DNA of 64,000 nt from JAJDXW01 sp965223775 (GCA_965223775.1 OZ245021.1:4650001-4714000); one strand, 5' to 3'; numbered from the stretch's first letter, positions 16,439 to 26,263 are shown. The notes: a model not told the origin generated them from the letters alone. A program made the numbers and translations.

Positions 16439-18064
16439 GTGACGACCAACCTTGGACCATCGGCCCACATGGACACCTTCGCCCGCGACAACCTTCCGCC
16501 GGCGGAGCAGTGGCCGGATCTCCTCCCCGGCCCGATCGACTACCCGGAGCGACTGAACGCCGCCTTCGAGCTCTCCGATCGGATGGTGCAGGCGGGCTTC
16601 GGCGATCACGTGGCCCTCATCGGACACGGCCGGCGCCGCACCTACAAGGAGCTGACCGACTGGACCAACCGCCTGGCCCGGACGCTGCGTGACGACTTCG
16701 GCGTGAAGCCCGGCAACCGGGTGCTGATCCGCTCCGCCAACAACCCGGCCATGGTCGGCTGCTGGCTTGCGGCCACCAAGGCGGGGGCGGTGGTGGTGAA
16801 CACCATGCCGATGCTCCGCGCGGGGGAGCTCGCGACGATCGTCGAAATGGCCCGGGTCCGGCTCGCCCTCTGCGACACCCGGATGATGGACGAGCTGGTC
16901 GCCTGCTCCAAGGCGAGCCGCTTCCTGGAACAGGTGGTCGGCTTCGACGGTACCGCCAACCACGACGCGGAGCTCGACCGGATTGCGTTGACCAAGCCGG
17001 TCCGGTTCGACGCCGTGCCCACCGGCCGCGACGACGTCGCCCTGCTCGCCTTCACCTCCGGCACGACCGGCGAGCCCAAGGCGACCATGCACTTTCACCG
17101 CGATCTGCTCGCGATCGCGGACGGCTATGCCCGGGACGTGCTCGGAGTCACCCCGGACGACGTCTTCGTGGGGTCTCCGCCGCTGGCGTTCACCTTCGGC
17201 CTGGGCGGCCTCGCAATCTTTCCGCTTCGCTTCGGGGCGACCGCCGCCCTGCTCGAAGAGGCGACCCCTCAGAACATGGTGGACCTCATCGAGCGGCACA
17301 GGGCGAGCATCGTGTTTACCGCGCCCACCGCATATCGCGCCATGCTGGACGCAATGGACGAAGGGGCGGACCTCACGTCGCTCCGCCTCGCGGTATCCGC
17401 GGGCGAGACCCTGCCCGCACCGGTCTTCGACGCGTGGACGTCCCGCACGGGCAAGCCCATCCTGGACGGCATCGGCACCACCGAGCTCCTGCACATCTTC
17501 ATCTCGAACCGCGTCGACAACGCCGAAGCGGGCTCGACCGGCGTCCCGGTCGCCGGCTACGAGGCGCGCATCGTCGGGGCTGACGGCGAGGAGCTGGCGC
17601 ACGGCGAGACCGGACGCCTCGCGGTGCGCGGCCCGACCGGCTGCCGCTATCTCGGCGGCGAGCAGCAGGACCGGTATGTCCGGAGCGGCTGGAACCTCAC
17701 CGGGGACGCCTTCCGGCGCGACGAGCGGGGCCGATTTCACTTCGCGGCGCGGCTCGACGACCTGATCGTATCGGCCGGCTACAACATCGCGGGACCCGAG
17801 GTCGAGTCGGCCCTGCTCGCACATCCGGAAGTGGCCGAATGCGCGGTGGTGGGCGCCCCCGACGAGAGAAGGGGTCAGGTCGTGGTGGCGCACGTGGTGC
17901 CGCGCGAGGGCGTCGAGCCCGACGACGCGCTGGCCGAACGCCTGCAGGCCCACGTCAAGGCGACCATCGCACCGTACAAGTATCCTCGTTCGGTGCGGTT
18001 CACGGACGCCCTTCCCAGGACGGCGACCGGCAAGCTCCAGCGCTTCCGGCTGAAGGACGCCTGA
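16439..18064 (+). CDS. abmG: 2-aminobenzoate-CoA ligase (benzoate-CoA ligase family)
   Basis: 541 residues, GTG start 16439. The adenylate-forming signature LAFTSGTTGEPKATMHFH is clear, as are GIGTTELLHIF (substrate/AMP motif), NLTGDAFRRDERGRFHF and the C-terminal catalytic Lys in PRTATGKLQRF. It belongs to the benzoate/2-aminobenzoate-CoA ligase group. The enzyme activates an aromatic acid with ATP and CoA, supplying the substrate for the upstream monooxygenase/reductase. 2-Aminobenzoate is inferred from that gene and RidA; salicylate remains possible. Confidence 0.88.
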   Translation: MTTNLGPSAHMDTFARDNLPPAEQWPDLLPGPIDYPERLNAAFELSDRMVQAGFGDHVALIGHGRRRTYKELTDWTNRLARTLRDDFGVKPGNRVLIRSANNPAMVGCWLAATKAGAVVVNTMPMLRAGELATIVEMARVRLALCDTRMMDELVACSKASRFLEQVVGFDGTANHDAELDRIALTKPVRFDAVPTGRDDVALLAFTSGTTGEPKATMHFHRDLLAIADGYARDVLGVTPDDVFVGSPPLAFTFGLGGLAIFPLRFGATAALLEEATPQNMVDLIERHRASIVFTAPTAYRAMLDAMDEGADLTSLRLAVSAGETLPAPVFDAWTSRTGKPILDGIGTTELLHIFISNRVDNAEAGSTGVPVAGYEARIVGADGEELAHGETGRLAVRGPTGCRYLGGEQQDRYVRSGWNLTGDAFRRDERGRFHFAARLDDLIVSAGYNIAGPEVESALLAHPEVAECAVVGAPDERRGQVVVAHVVPREGVEPDDALAERLQAHVKATIAPYKYPRSVRFTDALPRTATGKLQRFRLKDA

Positions 18065-18138
18065 TCGAACCGGCCGGGTTGCCGTCCGCGACACCGCCCC
18101 CGCCGCCGCCGTCACGCACAAACGAGAGGAACCTGCCC

Positions 18139-18543
18139 ATGGCCGAAATTCACCAGCCGCTTCATCCCTCGCACTGGCGCCGGCCCCGGGGCTACGCCAA
18201 CGGCATCGCCGCGTCCTCCGGGAGCACGATCTTCCTCGGCGGACAGGTGGGATGGAATGCCGAGCAGCAAATCGAGTCGGACGACTTCGTGCGCCAGGTC
18301 GAGCAGACCCTGCGCAACATCGTCGCCATCCTCGCCGAGGCCGAGGCGGGACCGCAGCACCTGGTCCGCCTCACCTGGTTCGTCACCGACATGCGCGAGT
18401 ACCTGGACAACCTGTCCGGCGTCGGGGCGGCCTACCTGGACGTCATCGGTCGGCACTTCCCCGCCATGAGCCTGGTGCAGGTAGTGGCGCTGGTCGAGGA
18501 TCGGGCCAAGGTCGAGATCGAAGCGACGGCGGTCCTCCCGTAG
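18139..18543 (+). CDS. RidA-family (YjgF) enamine/imine deaminase
   Basis: 134 residues. Family features: a small beta-alpha fold with GGQVGWNAEQQI, QTLRNIVAILAEAEAGPQHLVRLTWFVTDM, and a C-terminal VEIEATAVL strand. The usual RidA Arg near residue 105 is not obvious here. RidA proteins hydrolyse reactive enamines and imines. In 2-aminobenzoyl-CoA breakdown the reduced ring carries an enamine, so hydrolysis to the ketone plus ammonia is a sensible role. It follows the ligase by 74 bp. Confidence 0.88.
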   Translation: MAEIHQPLHPSHWRRPRGYANGIAASSGSTIFLGGQVGWNAEQQIESDDFVRQVEQTLRNIVAILAEAEAGPQHLVRLTWFVTDMREYLDNLSGVGAAYLDVIGRHFPAMSLVQVVALVEDRAKVEIEATAVLP

Positions 18544-18585
18544 CCACGGTTGCCCCGCGGACTCGAGAGTTGGGGGGTCGATGGT

Positions 18586-18957
18586 TCAGGAGAGATCGAT
18601 GGCAAAGCGCCTGAGATCGGAGAACTCCACGATCTCGAGGGTCGCGGCATGCGTTGCGCGCAGCACCACCCGCGGGGCGGCCCCCGCATCCAGCGCCTCC
18701 TGCCAGCGCGCCGCGCACAGACACCACTGATCGCCCGGACGCAGCCCGGGAAAGCCGAACTCCTCGCGCGGCGTCGACAGATCGTTGCCGCGTGAACGGG
18801 AGAATTCGAGGAACTCGCGCGTCACCCGGGTGCACACGGTATGGCGGCCAATATCCTCGTCCGAGGTATTGCAGCAGCCATCGCGAAAGAAGCCGGTCTC
18901 CGGATTGTCCGAGCACGACTCGAGCGGCTCTCCGAACACGTTTCTCGCCGGGTCCAT
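18586..18957 (-). CDS. DUF2237 family protein
   Basis: 123 residues from ATG 18957, which follows GGAGGAAGG; an upstream ATG at 18990 lacks such a site. The family pattern is present: NVFGEPLESCSDNPETGFFRDGCCNTS, then HTVCTRVTREFL, then GFPGLRPGDQWCLCAARW, with the conserved Cys/His residues likely binding a metal. The function of DUF2237 is not established. It is convergent with the RidA gene. Confidence 0.88.
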   Translation of the reverse strand: MDPARNVFGEPLESCSDNPETGFFRDGCCNTSDEDIGRHTVCTRVTREFLEFSRSRGNDLSTPREEFGFPGLRPGDQWCLCAARWQEALDAGAAPRVVLRATHAATLEIVEFSDLRRFAIDLS

Positions 18958-19004
18958 CACCTTCCTCCGTTCCTGCCACTCGATCACCACGCGCGGCGAT
19001 TCTA

Positions 19005-19163
19005 GCCCGGAAATCTCACCAGCTTTCGTCGCGAGGGCGGCGAGACGGCGCTGTGACAGGCCGCATCTGCTTCGCAGCTTCGCGGACCGAAAGAGCGCGT
19101 ACGCGCTGGCGAAGGCGTAGCCGACACTGGCGCGTTCGCGCTGTCGAAGCGGCTTGAGGGAGT
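19005..19163. repeat. MITE-like dispersed repeat, copy 1 (one end missing)
   Basis: Begins with the terminal motif GCCCGGAAATCTCACCAGC and matches the reverse complement of the full element at 39109-39316 up to GAGGGAGT. It carries an extra short insertion near 19068-19084. It abuts the truncated CmcJ-like gene, so it probably caused or accompanied that truncation. Confidence 0.8.
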
Positions 19164-19385
19164 TGGGTCTACTGGTCCGCCATGACCCGCGACGAGGCGC
19201 TGCTCATCAAACAGTGGGATTCGGCGGGCGAAATGGCCCGCACCAAAGGCGCCAGAGCCGATGCCGACGGCGTAGACCGGCACTGCACCTTCAGCTTCCA
19301 CAGCGCCTTCGAGGACCCTGCAACGCCGCCCGACGCCCCGGATCGCTGGAGCATCGAAGTCCGCTGCGCCGCGCTGTTCGGGTGA
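19164..19385 (+). pseudogene. CmcJ/NvfI-family oxygenase, C-terminal fragment
   Basis: The frame from 19164 reads WVYWSAMTRDEALLIKQWDS and ends FEDPATPPDAPDRWSIEVRCAALFG. This is the C-terminal signature of the CmcJ/NvfI non-haem oxygenase family (typically DEALLIK.xDS ... FxDPxTPxDAPxRxSIEVR). A 23-residue insertion sits between the two conserved blocks. The first roughly 200 residues are missing because the dispersed repeat ends immediately upstream. Confidence 0.65.
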
Positions 19386-19447
19386 CGCGGTCGCCCGGAG
19401 CCTCAAACGGGTCGAGCCGCTTGGCCTCTACGGCGCATTCGCTGAGA

Positions 19448-20650
19448 ATGCGCCATTCGCCCCGCCGATCCACCGCTTCGGGAGCCGCAGTCGTGGGCAT
19501 TCCCACCACCCATGCCGGCAGCCTGCCCCGGCCGCCGGAACTCACCAGCCTCTATGCGCGCCGCGCCCGGGGCGGCGCGGTGGATGCCGACGCCCTGGCG
19601 GCGGCTGGTCGGGAGGCGACGCACGGGATCGTCGCCCGGCAGCTCGAGGCCGGCATCACCATCGGCAACAACGGGGAGCAGCAGCGCGAGGGCTTTTTCC
19701 TCCATGTGCAGCACCGCATGAGCGGCTTCGGGGGAAGCTGGAAACGACCCGGACGCCGGGATGTGTTCCGCTATCCGGGGCTGGTGCGCGAATACGAGAC
19801 CTTCCTGCGCGCTCGGGGCGAGGCGGTTTCCAACATGGAGCCGCCGATGAACCTGGACGCGGTGCGCTACATCGACAGGTCGCCGCTGGAAGACGAATGC
19901 GAGACCTTCCGCCGAGCGCTCGACAGGGCCGGAGGCGGCTTCGCGCAGCCCTTCATGACGGCGCCCTCGCCCGGCATCGTGGTCTCGGCGATGAAGAGCA
20001 GCCATTACGCCGACCGGGAAGCCTATCTCGCCGATGTCGCGGAAGCGCTCCGGGTCGAATACGAGGCCGTTGCCGCGAGCGGATGGCTGTTGCAGGTCGA
20101 CGCGCCAGACCTCGCCATGGAGCGCCATTTCCTGTTCGCCGACGAACCCTTGCGAGTATTCCAGGAGTGGGTGGAGCTCGTGGTCGCGACGCTTAACGGC
20201 GCGCTCGCGAATGTGCCCCGCGAGGGTGTGCGGCTGCATGTGTGCTGGGGCAACTACGAAGGGCCGCACGACATGGATGTCGAGCTCCGCGACGTGCTGC
20301 CGATCCTGCTGAAGGCCGATGTCGGGGGGCTGGTGCTGCCCTTCGCCAATCCCCGTCACCAGCACGAGGTCGAGGAACTCGGCCGCTGTCCGCTCGACGC
20401 GGACCAGTATCTGGTCGCGGGCGTGATCGACACCACAACCAACTATGTCGAGCATCCGGAGACGGTCGCCGAACGGCTGGAGCGGGCGGCCCGCGCCGTG
20501 GGCGACCCGGCGCGCATCCAGGCCGGAACCGACTGCGGCTTCGACACCTCCGCCGGCATGGGCCGGGTGCCGGAAGACGTGGTCTGGGCGAAGCTCCGGA
20601 CGATGGCCGAAGGCGCCCGTATCGCAAGCGAGCGCCTGGGCGTTGACTGA
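19448..20650 (+). CDS. MetE-like cobalamin-independent methionine synthase family protein
   Basis: 400 residues from ATG 19448 (a GTG at 19493 is also possible). It matches the catalytic C-terminal domain of MetE as found in stand-alone members. Features: TTHAGSLPRP, VDAPDLAMERHFLF, LHVCWGNYEGPHD with zinc ligands His and Cys, and QAGTDCGFDTSAGMG with the second Cys. Stand-alone forms transfer methyl groups to thiols or act in catabolism of unusual compounds. Classic MetE is about 750 residues, so this is not the housekeeping enzyme. Confidence 0.85.
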   Translation: MRHSPRRSTASGAAVVGIPTTHAGSLPRPPELTSLYARRARGGAVDADALAAAGREATHGIVARQLEAGITIGNNGEQQREGFFLHVQHRMSGFGGSWKRPGRRDVFRYPGLVREYETFLRARGEAVSNMEPPMNLDAVRYIDRSPLEDECETFRRALDRAGGGFAQPFMTAPSPGIVVSAMKSSHYADREAYLADVAEALRVEYEAVAASGWLLQVDAPDLAMERHFLFADEPLRVFQEWVELVVATLNGALANVPREGVRLHVCWGNYEGPHDMDVELRDVLPILLKADVGGLVLPFANPRHQHEVEELGRCPLDADQYLVAGVIDTTTNYVEHPETVAERLERAARAVGDPARIQAGTDCGFDTSAGMGRVPEDVVWAKLRTMAEGARIASERLGVD

Positions 20651-20736
20651 CATTCCATGACGACGCGCCCCTGTCGGCGTGACAGCGGCGGCGGAATTTG
20701 GGGGCGTCCCGTTCGGGGCGCCCCCATCCCATCACC

Positions 20737-21615
20737 TCAGGCCAAGGCGGTTTCGAACAGGTCCAGCAGCCGGCTCCAGGCCCGCTCCGCCTGCGTTTCG
20801 TTGTAGACGGCGGAATCCGGCGGGCACCAGCCGTGCAGGGTGCCCGCGTAGACTTCGATCTCCGCCGGCAGCCCGGCGGCGGCAAATGCCTCCTGCAGCA
20901 CGGCCTTGGCGTCCGGGTCCTTCTTGTCGTCGTTCTCGGCGATCGCGAACAGATATTGCGCCTGCATCCTGCCGACGAGCAGATGGGGGCTGTCGGGTGC
21001 GTCGGTCACGAGCCTGCCGCCATGGAACGATGCGCCGGCGCCGATCCGGTCGGGGAGCGCCGCCGCGGTGCGCATGGTGATGGGGCCGCCCATGCAGTAT
21101 CCCATCGTCCCCATCTTCCGGTCGCTGGCCACGGCGTCCTGACCGTCGAGGAAGCCAACGAATGCCTTCGCGTCCGTCACGTTGGTCTCGGCGCTCAACG
21201 AACGCATCAGGGGAAAGATCGTCTCGCGCGTCGCTTCGTCCCGGAACGAGGCGCCCTCGGGCAGGACCGGCGCCCGCACGGTGCGGTAGTAGGGATTGAC
21301 GACCAGCACCGCGTACCCCGATTCGGCCAGCCGCCGCCCCATCTGCTCGAAGGCGGGCCGCAGACCGAGTGCATCGGGCCAGATCAGCACACCTGGATGG
21401 ACACCGCTCGCGGGGTGCACGAAGTGACAGTCCGCCGTGCCGTCGGGTGTCGACACCTCGACATCCGCGGCCGTCACCTCCAGTGCAGTCGCGGCCCGCG
21501 GCAAGAGCATGGCCAGTCCCGTCCCGACCGACAGCGCCCCGAACTCGCGCCGGGTCAGGTTTCCCGAGCGGCGCAGGTAGTTCTCCTCGTCACGGAGTGT
21601 TCTCTCGTCGCACAT
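20737..21615 (-). CDS. Dienelactone hydrolase family protein, Tat-exported
   Basis: 292 residues from ATG 21615 after GGGAGA. The N-terminal NLTRREFGALSVGTGLAMLLP is a twin-arginine-type signal. The alpha/beta hydrolase domain has a nucleophile elbow GYCMGG (Cys, as in dienelactone hydrolase) and a catalytic His in TLHGWCPP. Substrates of exported members are unclear. Muconate-lactone chemistry would fit the region's aromatic theme but is not shown. Confidence 0.87.
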   Translation of the reverse strand: MCDERTLRDEENYLRRSGNLTRREFGALSVGTGLAMLLPRAATALEVTAADVEVSTPDGTADCHFVHPASGVHPGVLIWPDALGLRPAFEQMGRRLAESGYAVLVVNPYYRTVRAPVLPEGASFRDEATRETIFPLMRSLSAETNVTDAKAFVGFLDGQDAVASDRKMGTMGYCMGGPITMRTAAALPDRIGAGASFHGGRLVTDAPDSPHLLVGRMQAQYLFAIAENDDKKDPDAKAVLQEAFAAAGLPAEIEVYAGTLHGWCPPDSAVYNETQAERAWSRLLDLFETALA

Positions 21616-21849
21616 GAGTGTCTCCCGTCTCGCTCCGGTTCGCATCGCAGCCTAGCACCATCGCCCGGCAGCGCAACTCGCGTACCCGAATCCGGCGAAG
21701 CCGCAGCACCACAAGATCGCGGACACGGTCCAGGTCGACAACGCCGATCACGGCCGTGGGCGCGAAGCATGCCGGTACACGGGGGGCGTTGGGTGAACGG
21801 GTGCGATCCGACGTGGGGGTGCCCGCACGTCTGCGTTGCGACGTCTACG

Positions 21850-22818
21850 CTACCGCCGCGAGAGCTTCTCGCGAACCCCTTTCAGCATGGTGTCGGCGAG
21901 GGCCGAGAGGTCGTATTCCGGCTGCCAGCCCCAATCCCGGCGGGCCACCGAATCGTCCATTGAATCGGGCCAGGAATCCGCAATTGCCTGGCGAAAGTCG
22001 GGCTCGAAGTCGCAGGTGAATTCATCGACCCGCCCGGCTACCTCTGCGGCGAGCTCGCCGGCGGTGAAGCTCACCGCCGAGACGTTGTAGCTGGTACGAA
22101 CGGTGATCCGTGAAGCATCCGCCGCCATGAGCTCCATCGTCGCTCGAACGGCGTCACCCATGTACATCAGGGGCAATGCGGTATCGGCGTCGACAAAAGA
22201 AGTGTAGCGGCCCAGCTCGACGGCCGCGACGAAGATCTCTACCGAGTAGTCCGACGTTCCCCCGCTCGGGAACGTCTCGTAGCTGATGAGACCCGGATAG
22301 CGGAGGCCGCGCACGTCGAGGCCGTACCTGGCGAAGTAGTAGTTGCACAGATTCTCGCCTGCGACCTTGCTGACGCCGTACATGGTGGTGGGCTCGAGGA
22401 CCGTGCGCTGCGGCGTATCGATACGCGGGGTGGTGGGTCCGAAAACGGCGATGGAACTCGGCCAGAAGATCTGGCTCATCTCGAACTCGACGCCGAGATC
22501 GAGGACGTTCTTGAGACTTCCAACGTTGACCTGCCAAGCCCGCTCGGGGTCCTTTTCCCCGTCGGCGGAGAGCAGCGTCGCCAAGTGGTAGATGGCGCCG
22601 ATGTCGTGCCCTTGGATCAGCGTCCGCAGCGCATGCTTGTCGGTGGCGTCCAATGTCACGAAGGGCCCCGCACTCCGGAATGCTTCTCCCGGCAACGTCC
22701 GGTGCCCGGCGGCAACGACGTTCTCGGGACCGAACCGCTTGCGAAGGGCCGGGACCAGCTCCGTGCCGACCTGGCCCACGGCCCCGGTCACGAGGATCTT
22801 TCGGTCTCGGCTCGACAT
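21850..22818 (-). CDS. NAD-dependent epimerase/dehydratase, L-threonine 3-dehydrogenase-like
   Basis: 322 residues. Rossmann motif ILVTGAVGQVGTEL, catalytic Tyr/Lys in TMYGVSKVAGE, and YHLATLLSADGEKDPERAWQVNVGSLKNVLD. The sequence GLRYPGLISYETFPSGGTSDYSVEIF is characteristic of the SDR-type L-threonine 3-dehydrogenase, which oxidises threonine to 2-amino-3-oxobutyrate. It stands alone on its strand. Confidence 0.87.
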   Translation of the reverse strand: MSSRDRKILVTGAVGQVGTELVPALRKRFGPENVVAAGHRTLPGEAFRSAGPFVTLDATDKHALRTLIQGHDIGAIYHLATLLSADGEKDPERAWQVNVGSLKNVLDLGVEFEMSQIFWPSSIAVFGPTTPRIDTPQRTVLEPTTMYGVSKVAGENLCNYYFARYGLDVRGLRYPGLISYETFPSGGTSDYSVEIFVAAVELGRYTSFVDADTALPLMYMGDAVRATMELMAADASRITVRTSYNVSAVSFTAGELAAEVAGRVDEFTCDFEPDFRQAIADSWPDSMDDSVARRDWGWQPEYDLSALADTMLKGVREKLSRR

Positions 22819-23210
22819 GCTCCGTCCCTCAGGGGTGCCGGGGTCCCGAGAGCCGCCGGAAAGGACTCCTCCGGACGCGCCCCCATGATGAGCGCATCAT
22901 ACAATCGTGCTCTGATTCGGACCCCCTCGGTATTCCAGAGCCGGAACCCTGCTCGCGACTCGGTGGTCCAACATCGGGGGCATGTTCAAACCGGCCCTGC
23001 ACCAACATCGAACATCGACCAGTCAGTGGGGGCCGGTCAGGGGACCGAGCAAGTCGACAAGGAGAAGGCAAGGATCCACTGGTACGTACGACGCAGGCGC
23101 CTCTACGCCCCTCCTCCATGGGGTCTCGGCTCCCACCGTTCCCTTCGCCCTGTTCGTGTTCATGTTGCGAAGGTGGATGTCCCGCCCCCAACGGGTGGTC
23201 CACTTGGAAT

Positions 23211-23319
23211 GCCAGCGCGCAAGCGCTCTTTCGGTCCGCGAAGCTGCGTAACCAGATGCGGCCCGCCACAGCACTGTCTCGGCGCCCTCGCGACGAAAGT
23301 TGGTGCGATTTCCGGGCTT
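23211..23319. repeat. MITE-like dispersed repeat, copy 2 (diverged, partial)
   Basis: Matches the element at 39109-39316 over its right part, ending GTTGGTGCGATTTCCGGGC. It shares with copy 1 the internal insertion (CGCGAAGCTGCG). It sits in a 22819-23404 gap in which I see no gene. Confidence 0.7.
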
Positions 23320-23404
23320 GTTCACCGTGTGCTTGCGAGTAGCCCGTCCCGCTCGGCCATCGTCCCTGAATTTGACGTTGAAGTCGCCGCACGGCACGCT
23401 GTCC

Positions 23405-25396
23405 TCACGTCTCCTCTGACACGGTGACGGTGACGCCCGCGGCCGGCGCTTCGAGGTTTCCGCTGTCGTCTACCGCCCGGCACAGAATCGTCCGGTTGCC
23501 CGACCCTTCGGGCTTCCATTCGTAGCGCCACGCCTCGCGCCCCTCGGCGGGGCGCCAGGTCGCGCCGCCGTCCATCGACACCTCCACCGCGGCGACGCAC
23601 CCGCCCCCGCGATCGTGCGCCGCGCCCGAGATCCGCACCGGTCCCGGCGGCAGGGAAGAACCGGTCCGCGGTTCGACGATGCGCGAGACCGGCGGCTCGC
23701 GATCCTCCGAGGCTTCCGCGCGGACGAGGTCCGGCGCGAGCGTCGCGGGCTGGACCCCCATGTCGGCGAAGAGGTTGACCGTGGCCTGGCGGACGTTCCG
23801 GTCCGGGCCGTTCGGATCGACGCCGACCCGCGTCGTGTTCTCGTTCACCCGTTCCGGCGGCACACCGGTCTCGGTGTCGTGGTGGGCGTCAAGGCCCCAT
23901 GCCCATTGCACGGTGCCGGCTCCGAAGACGAGGGCGCCGCTCGTGTTGCGGTAGAGCGTGAGGTGGTGGGTGGCGGTGCCGGAGTCGTACACCGAGCCGC
24001 AGTCCTGCACGTACGGCACGTTGTCGATGGTGGTCTCGGAGAGGCGAAAGAGGCCTGGCGGACGGAACCCGTTGTCGAGATCTTCGTCCCACTCGTGTCC
24101 GAGCAGCCCCTTGAGGAGCACCGCGCGCTCGCCCGGCTCAAGTTTGGCGACGTCGGTATTGCGCCAGAAGCGCAGCCGTGCGTACTCGGCCGGAACGATG
24201 ATCGGATCGTTGCGCCAGGCGTTGACGGTGAAGATGGTGCCCGTCAGTGCGTTCTCCGGCTGCGGCCCCTCCGGGTTGAACGGGCGCGAGTCTCGCCAGG
24301 TTCCCGTCCACACGTCGGGCATCGGGTCAATCTTGGCGTTGGCGTGGGTCTCCTTGTAGGTGACGAGGGTCCGGTACGGCTCCTCGCTTGCGTCGATGCC
24401 GGGCTCGAAGCGCGTCTTCCAGAAAACCTCGTTGCCGCTGAAGAACGCGAGATGGACTCCCGCATCGCGCGCCGCCTCGACGTTGCGGCGCTGGCGCCCC
24501 GACCAGTACTCGTCGTGCCCCACGGAGAGAAAGAGCCGGTGGTTCGCGATGAGATCGCCCCGCCGGTCGCTGTCGACGCCGGTGGTGTAGCTCGCGTCGT
24601 AGCCGTTCGCCTCCAGAAACCGCACGAACGGGTACTCCGCGTTGAACACCGTGTTCACGGCCCGGTAGTGGCGGGTCTCGATCGGGCGGTTGTAGCTCAC
24701 CTTGAAGGCGCGCGGCGGCCCCCCGTGCTGGCGCGGGTGCTCGGGATCGAGACGGCCGTAGGTGCAGTGTCCGCCGTAGCGGTTGTACGCCTGCCAGGTG
24801 GTGTCGGCGGTCTGGAACACGATGTCGGAGCGGCTCGCGTCGTCGCGCACGACGAAGTAGATGTGGCTCGCGCGCGGCTCGCGCAGCGCGATGCGAAGCC
24901 GCCCGTGGCCGAGGGAACCGTAGGCGTGCGCGACCGCCTCGGGACGGGCAGCGGGCGGGGTGAGCGAGTTGTCGGCGCGCCAGGGGGCGGGCTCCGGCTC
25001 CGGATCCTGGCGAACGAGCCGCGCGAAGTAGATCCCGGAGACCGCGTCCTTCGGCGCCGTCCAGGACCCGGACACGGCCCAGTTCCCGCAGTCGTAGAGG
25101 CGCGTCGCGGGATCGCGCAGGCCCTCGGGCTGGGACTGGGGGAGCGGCACCGACGGCGCGACGGTGTCGACGAGGCGTGCGCCGAGTCCTGCGTACCAGC
25201 CCATGCGGTAGATCTCGATCCGGTAGTCCGTGGAGTCCGTCTTGATCTTGAACAAGATGGTCTCGCCGAGGTCGATGCTGATGTCGTGGCCGAAGCCCTG
25301 AATGCTCGGGTCGCCCCAGCCGTTCACGTCCCACTCGGTCGAGGGGGCGCCAGGGAGCTCGTTCTCTTCAACGATTCGATTGCGTGTCATGGTCAT
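23405..25396 (-). CDS. N,N-dimethylformamidase large-subunit-like protein
   Basis: 663 residues from ATG 25396; ATG 25390 or 25426 are alternatives. The N-terminal RNRIVEENELPGAPSTEW and the long DMFase beta-subunit C-terminal-type domain are recognisable (IDLGETILFKIKTDSTDYRIEIYRMGWYAGLGARL; LSVGHDEYWSGRQRRNVEAARDAGVHLAFFSGNEVFWKTR). The last approximately 95 residues form an Ig-like domain similar to the molybdopterin-oxidoreductase dimerisation fold. DMFase hydrolyses dimethylformamide. Most homologues lack a known substrate, and no small subunit is visible next to it. Confidence 0.8.
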   Translation of the reverse strand: MTMTRNRIVEENELPGAPSTEWDVNGWGDPSIQGFGHDISIDLGETILFKIKTDSTDYRIEIYRMGWYAGLGARLVDTVAPSVPLPQSQPEGLRDPATRLYDCGNWAVSGSWTAPKDAVSGIYFARLVRQDPEPEPAPWRADNSLTPPAARPEAVAHAYGSLGHGRLRIALREPRASHIYFVVRDDASRSDIVFQTADTTWQAYNRYGGHCTYGRLDPEHPRQHGGPPRAFKVSYNRPIETRHYRAVNTVFNAEYPFVRFLEANGYDASYTTGVDSDRRGDLIANHRLFLSVGHDEYWSGRQRRNVEAARDAGVHLAFFSGNEVFWKTRFEPGIDASEEPYRTLVTYKETHANAKIDPMPDVWTGTWRDSRPFNPEGPQPENALTGTIFTVNAWRNDPIIVPAEYARLRFWRNTDVAKLEPGERAVLLKGLLGHEWDEDLDNGFRPPGLFRLSETTIDNVPYVQDCGSVYDSGTATHHLTLYRNTSGALVFGAGTVQWAWGLDAHHDTETGVPPERVNENTTRVGVDPNGPDRNVRQATVNLFADMGVQPATLAPDLVRAEASEDREPPVSRIVEPRTGSSLPPGPVRISGAAHDRGGGCVAAVEVSMDGGATWRPAEGREAWRYEWKPEGSGNRTILCRAVDDSGNLEAPAAGVTVTVSEET

Positions 25397-25624
25397 CCAG
25401 TCAAGCAGGGAAGCGTCCCCGATCATTGCCGCCCCGCGGCCGATTCGCGAGCGCCGCTTCGATCAATGGGCGTGCCTCGTCATCCCTGAGCTCTCCCACC
25501 GGGGACGGAGCGTTCATCCGCATGCTCCCATGGAACCAACTCCAATACAGCGCAGGGGCTCGATTCATGCATCAGTTCCCGGCGCGTCAGCGCAGCGGTA
25601 CCGCTGCGAGAACTCCGAGGAAAG

Positions 25625-26263
25625 TCAGCACGCTGCGCTGCTTGTAGTCAACCCCTGACCGAAGCTCTCGCCGTCCGCCGCCAGATGCGCCAGCTCCTGC
25701 GTCGTGCTGTCGCGACCGAGCACGGCGTTTCGATGTGGGAACCGGCCGAAGCGGGCGACGATGTCGCGGTGGCGTGTCCAGCCCTCGATGCTTCGTTCCA
25801 CATAGGCGTGCCAGGGCGGTTCGGCGCGCTGCCGCAGAGCCCGCAAGAGCCCGAGACCGCGGTCCTGTTCCGCGACAACTTCGCAGTGATGGAACGGGTG
25901 ATAGAGCCAGATGAGCGCGACCGGATGCAGCGCCCGGTCGAGTCCCTGGTCGATGGCATGGTTGACGATTTCGAAGGCGCAAGCGTCGCCCGCATAGGCT
26001 TCGACCGTGCCGCGATAGAGATTCCGTGTGAACTGGTCGAGCAGCAGGATGAGGGCCAGCGCGCCGTCCGGCGTGTCCCGCCAACCCATGAACTCGCGCG
26101 CGCAGGCGCGCGCCACCAGGTCACCGAAGCGGACGCGGATCTCTTCGTCGACCACCGGACCGCCCTCGTACCACCAGCCGCGGCGGGCAAGGGCCCGGTC
26201 CGGGCTGTCGCGGCTGTCGCTCAGCCAGAAGGTGACGATGTCGGCGATGATGCTGGTGTTCAT
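25625..26263 (-). CDS. DUF924 family protein
   Basis: 212 residues from ATG 26263; the longer upstream frame is not protein-like. Family features are present: IVTFWL, WWYEGGPVVDEEIRVRFGDLV, DTPDGALALILLLDQFTRNLYRGT, HPFHHCEVVAEQDRGL, and VARFGRFPHRNAVLGR. DUF924 is a TPR-like all-helical family of unknown function. It ends next to the truncated efflux gene. Confidence 0.88.
   Translation of the reverse strand: MNTSIIADIVTFWLSDSRDSPDRALARRGWWYEGGPVVDEEIRVRFGDLVARACAREFMGWRDTPDGALALILLLDQFTRNLYRGTVEAYAGDACAFEIVNHAIDQGLDRALHPVALIWLYHPFHHCEVVAEQDRGLGLLRALRQRAEPPWHAYVERSIEGWTRHRDIVARFGRFPHRNAVLGRDSTTQELAHLAADGESFGQGLTTSSAAC

Noticed and set aside
16335..16442. 35-codon frame between marR and the CoA ligase (ATGA overlap)
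   Set aside because: It overlaps both neighbours neatly, but the sequence has no recognisable fold or family and may be only a translated spacer. Not supported enough to list.
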